Shown here: piece after piece, positions 30,201-42,200 of the stretch
Layout of the letters: each line of letters starts with the position of its first letter
Numbering within the stretch: the stretch's first letter is position 1
Source of the DNA: Antedon mediterranea
Taxonomy: Eukaryota; Echinodermata; Crinoidea; Comatulida; Antedonidae
Direction: 5' to 3'
Assembly: GCF_964355755.1 (NCBI RefSeq)
Contig: NC_092675.1
Location: forward strand, 26,450,412 to 26,514,411
DNA: 64,000 nt
Program-made: the position numbers and the translations under genes
The notes under the pieces: model-generated
Databases searched by the model: none
What the model was told of the DNA's origin: nothing
What the model saw: only the letters and a program-made list of their open reading frames with translations

Positions 30201-33200
30201 TATGTTGATCAGAAAGTTACAATTGAAAAGAAAGTTGTAGTTATTGAGCAAGTTGTTGAATCAGAAGGAGAAAATATCACAGATGAAAAAGAGATTGAAA
30301 TTACAACTGAAGATACATATGTCGATCGGGATGTTAAAGTTGAAAAGGAAGCTGTAGTTATTGAGAAAGTTTTTGAATCAGAAAGAGAAAATATCACAGA
30401 TGAAAAAGAGATTGAAGCTACAACTGAAAAGGCATATGTCGATCAGGATGTTACAGTTGAAAAGGAACTTGTAGTTATTGAGCAACAAGTTGTTGAATCA
30501 GAAAGAGAAAATATCACAGATAAAATAGAGACTGAAGCTACAACTGAAGATGTATATGTCAATCAGGATGTTACAGTTGAAAGGGAAGTTGTAGTTATTG
30601 GCCAACAAGTTGTTGAATCAGAAAGAGAAAATATCACAGATGAAAAAGAGATTATAGCCACAACTGAAGATACATATGTCAATCAGGATCTTACAGTTGA
30701 AAAGGAAGTTCTAGTTCTTGAGCAACAAGTTGTTGAATCAGAAAGAGAAAATATCACGGATGAAAAAGAGGTTGAAGCTACAACTGAAGAGGCATATGTC
30801 GATCAGGATGTTACAGTTGAAAAGGAAGTTGTAGTTATTGAGCAACAAGTTGTTGAATCAGAAAGAGAAAATATCAAAGATGAAAAAGAGATTGAAGCTA
30901 CAACTGAAGATACATATGTTGGTCAGGATGTTACAGTTGAAAAGGAAGTTGAAGTTATTAAGCAACAAGTTGTTGAATCAGAAAGAGACAATATCACAGA
31001 TAAAATAGAGATTGACGCTACTACTGAAGATACATATGTTGATCAGGATGTTACAGTTGAAAAGGAAGTTGTGGTTATTGAGCAAGTTGTTGAATCAGAA
31101 AGAGAAAATATCACAGATAAAATAGAGATTGAAGCTACAACTGAAAATACATATGTTGATCAGGATGTTACAGTTGAAAAGAAAGTTGTAGTTATTGAGC
31201 AACAAGTTGTTGAATCAGAAAGAGAAAATATCACAGATAAAAAAGAGATTGAAGCTTCAACTGAAGATACATATGTCGATCAGGATGTTACAGTTGAACA
31301 GGAAGCTGTAGTTCTTGAGAAAGTCGTTGAATCAGAAGGAGAAAATGTCACAGATGAAAAAGAGATTGAAGCTACAACTGAAAAGGCATATGTCAATCAG
31401 GATGTTACAGTTGAAAAGGAAGTAGTAGTTGTTGAGCAACAAGTTGTTGAATCAGAAAGAGAAAATATCACAGATAAAATAGAGACTGAAGCTACAACTG
31501 AAGATGTATATGTCAATCAGGATGTTACAGTTGAAAAGGAAGTTGTAGTTATTGGGCAACAAGTTGTTGAATCAGAAAGAGAAAATATCACAGATGAAAA
31601 AGAGATTGTAGCCACAACAGAAGATACATATGTCAATCAGGATCTTACAGTTGAAAAGGAAGTTCTAGTTCTTGAGCAACAAGTTGTTGATTCAGAAAGA
31701 GAAAATATCACGGATGAAAAAGAGGTTGAAGCTACAACTGAGGAGGCATATGTCGATCAGGATGTTACAGTTGAAAAGGAAGTTGTAGTTATTGAGCAAC
31801 AAGTTCTTGAATCAGAAAGAGAAAATATCACAGATAAAATAGAGATTGAAGCTACAACTGAAAATACATATGTTGATCAGGATGTTACAGTTGAAAAGAA
31901 AGTTGTAGTTATTGAGCAACAAGTTGTTGAATCAGAAAGAGAAAATATCACAGATGAAAAAGAGATTGAAGCTTCAACTGAAGATACATATGTCGATCAG
32001 GATGTTACAGTTGAACAGGAAGCTGTAGTTCTTGAGGAAGTTGTTGAATCAGAAGGAGAAAATGTCACAGATGAAAAAGAGATTGAAGCTACAACTGAAA
32101 AGGCATATGTCGATCAGGATGTTACAGTTGAAAAGGAAGTAGTAGTTATTGAGCAACAAGTTGTTGAATCAGAAAGAGAAAATATCACAGATAAAATAGA
32201 GACTGAAGCTACAACTGAAGATGTATATGTCAATCAGGATGTTACAGTTGAAAAGGAAGTTGTAGTTATTGGGCAACAAGTTGTTGAATCAGAAAGAGAA
32301 AATATCACAGATGAAAAAGAGATTGTAGCCACAACAGAAGATACATATGTCAATCAGGATCTTACAGTTGAAAAGGAAGTTCTAGTTCTTGAGCAACAAG
32401 TTGTTGATTCAGAAAGAGAAAATATAACGGATGAAAAAGAGGTTGAAGCTACAACTGAGGAGGCATATGTCGATCAGGATGTTACAGTTGAAAAGGAAGT
32501 TGTAGTTATTGAGCAACAAGTTGTTGAATCAGAAAGAAAAAATATCAAAGATGAAAAAGAGATTGAAGCTACAACTGAAGATACATATGTTGATCAGGAT
32601 GTTACAGTTGAAAAGAAAGTTGTAGTTATTGAGCAAGTTGTTGAATCAGAAAGAGAAAGTATCAAAGATGAAAAAGAGACTGAAACTACTACTGAAGATA
32701 CATATGTTGATCATGATGTTACTGTTGAAAAGGAAGTTGTAGTTATTAAGCAACAAGTTGTTGAATCAGAAAGAGACAATATCACAGATAAAATAGAGAT
32801 TGAAGCTACTACTGAAGATACATATGTTGATCAGGATGTTACAGTTGAAAAGGAAGTTGTAGTTATTGAGCAAGTTGTTGAATCAGAAAGAGAAAATATC
32901 AAAGATGAAAAAGAGACTGAAACTACTACTGAAGATACATATGTTGATCATGATGTTACTGTTGAAAAGGAAGTTGTAGTTATTGAGCAACAAGTTGTTG
33001 AATCAGAAAGAGACAATATCACAGATAAAATAGAGATTGAAGCTACAATTGAAAATACATATGTCGATCAGGATGTTACAGTTGAAAAGGAAGTTGAAGT
33101 TATTGAGCCGCAAGTTGTTGAATCGGAAAGTGAAAATATCACAGATGAAAAAGAGACTGAAGCTACTACTGAAGTTACATATGTTGATCAGGATGTTACT

Positions 33201-36200
33201 ATTGAAAATGAAGTTGTAGTTATTGAGCAGCAAGTTGTTGAATCAGAAGGAGAAAATATCACAGATGAAAAAGAGGTTGAAGCTACTACTGAATATACAT
33301 ATGTTGATCAGGATGTTACAGTTGAAAAGGAAGTTGTAGTTCTTGAGCAACAAGTTGTTGAATCGGAAAGAGAAAATATCACAGATGAAAAAGAGGTTGA
33401 AGCTACTACTGAAGATACATATGTTGATCAGGATGTTGCAGTTGAAAAGGAAGTAGAAGTTTTTGAGCAGAAAGTTGATCAATCAGAAAGAGACAATATC
33501 ACAGATAAAATAGAGATTGAAGCTACTACTGAAGATACGTATGTTGATCAATATGTTACAGTTGAAAAGGAAGTTGTAGTTATTGAGCAGCAACTTGTTG
33601 AATCAGAAGAAGAAAATATCACAGATGAAAAAGAGACTGAAGCTACAATTGAAAATACATATGTCGATCAGGATGTTACAGTTGAAAAGGAAGTTGAATC
33701 TGAAAGCCCAGATATCACAGATGACAAGGAGGTTAAAGTTACTGATGAAGATGCAAATGTTGATAACAACGTTATAATTGAAAAGGAAGTTGAAGTTGTA
33801 GCAATTGAGAAAATTTCTTGTGAAGAGGAGATTGATGATGTAAATGTTGAGGACAGATATGAAAATGAGAAATGCTATTACCCTGAATCTATTGAGATTG
33901 ACGATATATCAATTGAAAAGAGTGATAATGTTGTCACTGTGGAAAGTATTTCAGAACATGAGGAAGAACAATATTCTCTACCAATTGATAATGAGATTGA
34001 CTTGTATCAACAATCCACCGAGGACAATGTTGATGACAATGAGGTCCGTTTAAATGATACACAATATCCTGAAACAGATGAAATTGATTCATTTACTGAG
34101 CAAGTAGCGGTTGCTCTGCCAGTTCACCAAGAGGACATGGCATCTTCTGAGATTTACCATTGCCCTGAATCAGATGTCTATGAAGAAGGTACTGAAAAGG
34201 TACATACTGATGTAGCCGAAGAAGAATATTTAGTAGAAGAAAACCAGTATCATGATTCAATTGATTTTGGTGAGGAAGCAATTGAAAAAGAAGCTGATAC
34301 TTCACCTGTTGATATGAATATTGTTGAACCTCAGAAGGAGTATTATCCTGAATCAGATGAAGTTGTAAATCTAACAGAAGAAAAGGATATTGATCGTACA
34401 GATTTTGAAGGACATGTTGATTCTACTCTACTAATTAATGAAGATGTTGTGGCTCTAGAGGAACAACACTACCCAGAGTATATTGAGGTTGATAATGTAT
34501 CTTTTGAAGAAGAGATTGCTGTGGTACCTGTAGAAGTTGAAGAAGTTGATTCTTCTGAACAAGTTCATTATTCTGAATCTGATGAAATGTATGATACATC
34601 TATTGTCAATGAAGTTGATGCCTCTTTTGATGAAAATGTTGTTTCAGGCAGACAACATTGTCCTGAAGCTGATGAAGTTGATAATAGTTGTATTGACAAT
34701 ACTTCTGAAGATAAGAATATTATTGAATCTGTTAAGGATGTCAGATTTGAAGAGAGTGTTATTGAAAAAGAGGAGGGTGAATTTATAAATGAAAGATTGG
34801 ATGTTGGTATGGTAGATGAAAACATTGATAAAGAACATGAGTCTGAAAGTGAAACAGTTTGTAATGAAGTTAAAGAGGAAAGATTTGAGGGAGATGAAGC
34901 AGAGAAAGAGATGGTGACAGAGAGCTTTATTGAGGTGGTTTCTAGACAGGATGATGATTTACCCAACCTTGAGCTTGAACAATATCCTGACTCAGTTCAA
35001 GAAGGAGATTCAATTGATATTGTTGAAGATTACTGCAAGGAACAGCAGATGGAGGACATTGCTAGACAAAACAACACTTCAGAAGAAATTGCACAAGAAA
35101 GGAGTGCAATAATTTCAGATTTTGCAAAGTGTATGAATAGTTCACCAGAATATGGGGACAGTGAATCACAATTAGATAACAGCGATGCTGGTGCTGTAGA
35201 AGAAGAGGTTGTTGAAACAATTACTGAAGAAAAACTTGAGACTGTAAAATCAATGCAATTAGACAACGATGACCAGGTCGATTCAACATTTCATTCAGAT
35301 GCTTTAGTTAATCTTTCTGCTGTTATGGATGAGCAATATGTAGATGAAAAAGACTTAATTGTGGAATATCCTTCATCAGAAGGTGATGATATATCACTTG
35401 ACCATGAACTAACAGATGAAATCATAGCTCCTCCAGAGGTTGAAGTTACTGATGAACTACCAAACCTTGATATAGATCAACATCCATCTCATGTTGATTC
35501 TGATGATGAAAGTAGTGAGCATGAATTTGTAGATGAAGTGATATCTGCACCAAGAGTTGAAATTGATGCTGAGCTTCCTAATCTTGACATTAACCAAGAA
35601 CCTGATAGAGTTCAATCAATTGATATTGGTGAAAGTGGTGATGATGATGTAGTAGTTCACATTCAGAAATTGAGTGATGAAGAGGTTAACATACAGGCTG
35701 ACACTGATATGTTCAAGCAGTCAAGTGAATCACACAGTGATAAGGTCATCCAAGAAACATACATGAGTGGTGTAGAGCTCACACATGAAACACATGATAG
35801 TAATATTGAGATCACGCAAGAACATTGCACAAGTGAAATTCTGCTTAAAAAAGAATCACAAACAAGTGAAGTAAAGCTCATGCAAACACAAGAATCACAT
35901 ACGAGTAAAATTCTGCTCATACAAGAATCACATACAAGTGAACACACACAAGAATCACACACAAGTGAAATTCAGCTCATACAAGAATCACATAGTAGTG
36001 AACACACACAAGAATCACACACAAGTGAAATTCAGCTCACACAAGATTCGCACACAAGTGAACTCACACAAGAAACAAAATCGTTTCAACAGAACATTGT
36101 CATAACAGAACATGATTCTTCCACTTTCAGCTCTGTGAGTGAACATGTTATCACCTCTAGTTCAAGTGAAATAGATGGTGAATCTGAAAACGCATCAGTA

Positions 36201-39200
36201 CATCAAATACACTCAACAGACAGTATCGGTACTCTTATGAAAGAGAGTGTCAAAATTGTTAGTGGGGAGACCATGTCCTTTAATAGTGCTGGTTCTTCTA
36301 ATGAAGACACAGAGAAAGATACTAGTTCCTTCGAGAAAGCTAGTGAGGCCCATACAGATATTGATGGGTCTCAAGGGGAAGTCTCAGGTTCTTTTTCTGA
36401 TCAATTTGACGTGTCAGATGAGATCTCAGTTGCTGTTGATAACTTCTCAGAGGTAATTGTAATGTGGTGAAAGTGTTTTTCCATTAATGTTTCTGTTATC
36501 GTTTGTGCATTTTAATCATTACCATTGTCATTTTGTTCAATTGTGATATATTTGTTCTTTTTTTTTATTTACTTTAAAATGCATTTAAGCAGTAGTTTGC
36601 TTCTTTATGTTTCAAATTTTGGATTTTTGTATAATGATTTTGTAATTATATAAATGTATCTTCTCAAAATACTTGACACCAAGTTAGTAAATGCACCTGA
36701 AATATTTTTTTTTAAATTCTGTCACCATGTTCAAAATTTAGTCAGTCAAACTGCAATTACTTTAGATACAATCCTATTGTTCCTTGAGTTCATTTAGCCC
36801 ATTCTGTCCTTATTCCATATCATATTTAAAAGTATGTACACTATTTGGTAAAATGTATTTAATAATTCAATGTCAACCAATATTTCCTAAATTCTTGCTT
36901 TCCTTCTAAATTCAAAATTTGTGTTAATGATTGTAACACCAATGTAAAATTCCCTTTACACTGAATTCTGCACGTTTTTTGTTTTTATTTGCAGAGATTA
37001 ATTGAAGAGATATTTAATGTAAGAAACACTTTGCTGTATTTACCGTTGCATGAAATGTTCATATAACTATTGATTGAGCCACTTATATCATACATTTAAC
37101 ATTTCTTCATCATGAAATGTATACTAAGAGTCAATTGATTGATCAAGCATATGTATGTTTTATTGTAAATTATAACAGCTTTTGTCTTGAGACTGATCTT
37201 TTGTTTTCAGAGCATAATTTGAAGAAGTTTGCAGTTCTATTGATAAAATATCAATGAACCTTCATATTTAGATATGTCACTACAGTTTAATGTTTCTGCT
37301 TTTTATTTATACACAAATGTTATGAAATGGTATTGTTTTGTTTTCATTTAGGATGCAAAACAAGACTATGTTGCGATGAAGGAATCTCAGGTGTGATATT
37401 GTTATTTTTCTTAAATATTCAAACAAATTTAAATAATTTGAAGAGAATTATTGAATAGCATTGCAATATTTTATGTTAATTAAGTATATATAATTATCTT
37501 TTATAATTATTCAAATTGAAGCTATTACATCCCTTCCCCACTCCTAACAACATTATCTGCTAAGCAGACATGTAGTTTTAGGTTTGGTGACAGTTTGTTG
37601 GTAAACAGCACTAAATAATAGTGTATTAATATCTCACATTTCAGATACCAATACAAAATCTGGATGAAATAAAGACTGAAGTGGAAGAACAGTGGCATGA
37701 TTTGAAAACTTATGATCAGGAGGAAAAGGATACATATGAAAATTATCAAGATGCAACACAAGACCCTCAGCCTGTTGATGAAGAAGAAAGACCAAGAACT
37801 CCGGAAATTACAGAGCTGATTGACAACAACGCCAATCAAAATACCTTTTTGAACCTTGAGAGTCAAAGAGAATATGAGGTATATCAACCACCAACACCTG
37901 TAGAAGGTATACCCTCACAGGAGTTAGATGAAAACATTGATGTTCAAACCAGTTATTCAGCATTATCAAAAGAGAAACTTGCAATAGTAGAAGGTGCATA
38001 TTATGTTTCTTTACTGGAAGATGAAACGCCAAAGAGCACCTCAGACAATGACGAAGAAGATGAGTCATTTCGGACATGTCCATCCACTCTAGGAGTAAGT
38101 GCAGATGTTGTTGGCACTCAGAAAGTTGCAATTTTATCTGATGAAGGCTATCACAAGCCACAACCTGAAGAGGACTCACTGGCAGATATCACATCAATGA
38201 TGCCAGATGACAATGATGATGAAGATGATGAGTATGTGGTAGATGAATTAGAGTATGATGAGGTGTCGAAAGTACAAACATCAGATTATCAAGAGGAGCA
38301 GCAACCTGGAGAGCTCATTGTCGGAGGTGTTTCTATCGCTCAATCATCTAAGAATGCACAAGTAGAGGAGGAAGAAACATCTATTGATGATCTCAACATC
38401 GAAAACATGGTACAGCCTTTAGATGAGACAAGCGTTGATCAGGTTACCAAATATCCAGAAAGTCCAGAATCTAGAGCACCATGCGAAGATTTAATCTGTA
38501 TTGATCAAGCCACAGCAGAAACACAACCAAGTGCAGAGGATCCACTAAGTGATGTTGAAAAGGAACTGAATGAAGAGATAGTACTAGGTAGTACTAAAGT
38601 ATTGGAAGATGAATTACAGTATGAGCAAGAAAAAACTGTTGAATCCAATAATGACACTTCATATGTGGAGTTAGCACAAGATGTTGAAATAAAGAGTGGT
38701 CCAGAGCATGAAGAAGAAGTTCAAGATCAACAGTATGATCCAGCTTTTATTGAAGATTCATCCCAATTGTTAAAAAAGGAAGTTGTAAGAGAATTGCCCG
38801 AGGATCTTTCACCTACTACTGATTTACAAATTGCTGAAACCAAAGTTGAACAAACATCAGATGAAACACATCTATCTAATGTAATAGAGCAGATAAGTGA
38901 CGAATATACACCAGTTCCTCCTGTAGACTTAGAAATACCAGAAGAAAGGTCTAGGTCTCTTCAAGATCCTGAAACTCCAGAAATGGCAGAATTACCGGAC
39001 ACACCAGAAACATTTGGTGATAGTAGTAACACAGAAGGAGAAAGTCCTGTTGTCTTGATGGGAAATTGGCCAAGAATTTCTGAAAACCAAACACAGCAAC
39101 TTCTAGAACAGCAAACAATATTAGAACCAACTGAAACAGTTGCTATTGTTGCTGAGACCTCAGAGTCTGTTGAGAAAGAAGTCCTTAATGGGCCAACTGA

Positions 39201-42200
39201 ACAGAATTATTATGATCAATCTTTGTCTGGCACATCTGAAAACGAAGCAGGAGAATCTGAAGTATATGCAGAAGATGCGGAACCTACTTCAAGTGAGCAA
39301 GAAGCTCAGATTGTTGACGATGAACAAGACATAGCAGCTAATGCAACAGAGTCTTTAGAAGTAGAAACTGAAGAATGTGCAGAAATTTTAGAACCTACTT
39401 TAAGTGAGCAAGAAGCTCAGATTGTTGACGATGAACAAGACATAGCAGCTAATGCAACAGAGTCTTTAGAAGTAGAAACTGAAGAATGTGCAGAAGATGT
39501 AGAACCTACTTCAAGTGAGGAAGAAGCTCAGATTGTTGACGATGAACAAGACATAGCAGCTAATGCAACAGAGTCTTTAGAAGTAGAAACTGAAGAGTGT
39601 GCAGAAGATATAGAACTTACTTCAAGTGAGCAAGAAGCTCAGATTGTCGACGATGAGCAAGACAAAGCAGATAATGCAACAGAGTCTTTAGAAGTACAAA
39701 CTGAAGAATATGCAGAAGATTTAGAACCTACTTTAAGTGAGCAAGAAGCTCAGATCTTCGACGATGAGCAAGACAAAGCAGATAATGCAACAGAGTCTTT
39801 AGAAGTACAAACTGAAGAATATGCAGAAGATTTAGAACCTACTTTAAGTGAGCAAGAAGCTCAGATCGTCGATGATGAACAAGACAAAGCAGATTATGCA
39901 ACAGAGTATTTAGAAGTAGATATACCCGAAGATCACGTTGATAATATTGATAGTCATAATCTTCCAGAACTTCCTTCCCCTGTCTCAACAACTGATAATG
40001 ATAATTTAGATGAACAAAAAGATGAAGCCGATTCCACTCACCACAATTTTCAGGTAAGACTAACATCAGAAGATCTAACAACTGCATGTGCTTTTACTAA
40101 CAATAAATGCATGACAACTGCTTATGAAGATTCTGGAGAGACACGACTTACTGAAGATATCCTACAAAGTGATTCATCAGGATTTGTCACTAGCACGTTT
40201 ACTGAAAGAACTACAGAAACTAAAATGGAACAATCGACGAGTACAAGTGGAACACAAGGTGAACTTCATGAAACATATAGTAATATTGAACAAAGAGATT
40301 TCCATGAAGAAACTTGGCATACATCGACAGAAGCCAATACAATACAAAGTTCCATTACATCATTGACTGTGGTAGGTGAAACATCTAGCTTCACTGCAAG
40401 GGATATTGTTACTACTACTGAATCTGATGACATCACAGCAGATACCGTAGAGTCATTGAAAGAAGAGAGAGAGACTCTAGATCAATCTTATATCACAGCA
40501 TCAGCTCAACAGACTGTTGAAACTCAATCAGATGAAACTACTCATTCTAGAGAGTTTGAATCAGGAACAGAAACTGACAGTGCCACTGGAGGTTCAGAAC
40601 AAATTTCCTCAGAAATATCGGATCCAATCCCGACTAGAGATCTCACGCACGTCAGGAAAAAGCACAGAGACTTGCATGCTTACAATGAATGCGAGGGCCG
40701 TATCAGCAGTTTCTATTCCTTCAACACTGTCTCTCCTACATTAAAGAATGAGAAAACAAGCAGGAAATCTAAATCAACTTCTTCTGCAAGTCTGAAGCGA
40801 GCAGTTTCACTTCAAGAGACATCGAAACATTCATCCACTACAAAATCCAAAGAAAGCCGTAAAGTTTACAAGAGATCTGTCAGTGAGAGAGAATCAACTT
40901 CTTCTTCAGCTTTGCATGTGCAGGAGGTATTTCTATGCAAAAGATTTTAACATTCTGTATCCGTCAACTAGTTTCTTAATTTTAGATACCTTGCTTTTTA
41001 TTGTTTTTGTTAATTACGACGCATAATCGTAGTAGATACTAATTTATTTTACTTAAAAATTAGAGTACACTCACTAGATAGGTTGTAGATGCATGCATGT
41101 CTTAGTTCAGTTTTTATATAACCACTACTAAACATAAATGGCCCCAACCAACATGATTTGTGGGTAATCTTTTCTGGATGCAGTCTGCATTTTACCTGTG
41201 CCCTCTGTACTGATAAAGGCAGCAACCCGACCTGCGTCATCATTAGATCATGTACTCTGTCTTTATATTGATGCATAATTTGTAGATTCCAATGTAATAA
41301 TTAGTTGCTATAAACAGTGTAAATTCTAACAAAAAATAATTTTAAATGCAATTAATTTGTATTGTTTCAACAGAGTTTTGAAAGTGAACCCAAAGTTGAT
41401 GATATATATGCTGAGTTACATGGAGTATCAGAATATGTTGGAGAGGTATATCATCCTTGATGGATTACAACCACAGCATGTATTGTTCAAATCAAACACC
41501 CCACACTGCACATTCCTACAATTCCTTGGATTCTTACATTTTATATATAAAAATATGTTTGTTTTGTATTAATAGCTATTAGCTATGTCATTACCGAAAT
41601 AGCCTGATTTAAAATATTAGTTATATTTAGATTTTGTATTTCATGCTATTGTATATATTATGCATGTTGAATATTGTATGGCTTTTGTAATGTATTATAT
41701 TTTTATTATGTTATGTAGTTAAATTATATATGTACTATTAGAAGAATATTTTTTTTCTTTTTTACAATCCCAACATAATTGTTTTAAAATGAATAATAAA
41801 TTGTATCTTTTTCTTCTTATTTGATCATTAGTGCAATTCAGTTTTAGAAAATTAACTCAAAATACTGAAACACAGCAAAACAAAAAACTAGAATAAAAAA
41901 TATTGGTTACAACAAAATCGCTACATACCATCATACATTCAATTTTTTTTTAAATAACAAGTTTTTTCTAAGATTTCTAAGAATTTTAAATTCAGAAACA
42001 TTTCTGTATGAGGTATAAAAAATGTCAATTTAAAAAACTAAATTAGTTTTTAATTTTATATTCTTTTAATTATATTATTGTTTCTTTATGTTTATCCAGT
42101 ATATTTAATTTCAGGTTATCCAACCAATCCAGTTATTTAGTTCATCTTGCTTTCTTTTACTTAATTCATCTTATGTAAGTCAGCTGCACTTATTGATGGT

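Noticed and set aside
33003-33482. Antisense open frames in the repeat array with Asn/Phe-rich proteins
   Set aside because: They recur with the 120-nt period and are mirror images of the real frame; no independent coding evidence.
28824-33692. Regular repeats as a CRISPR array
   Set aside because: The repeats are translated, contiguous and lack spacers; the locus is animal nuclear DNA.
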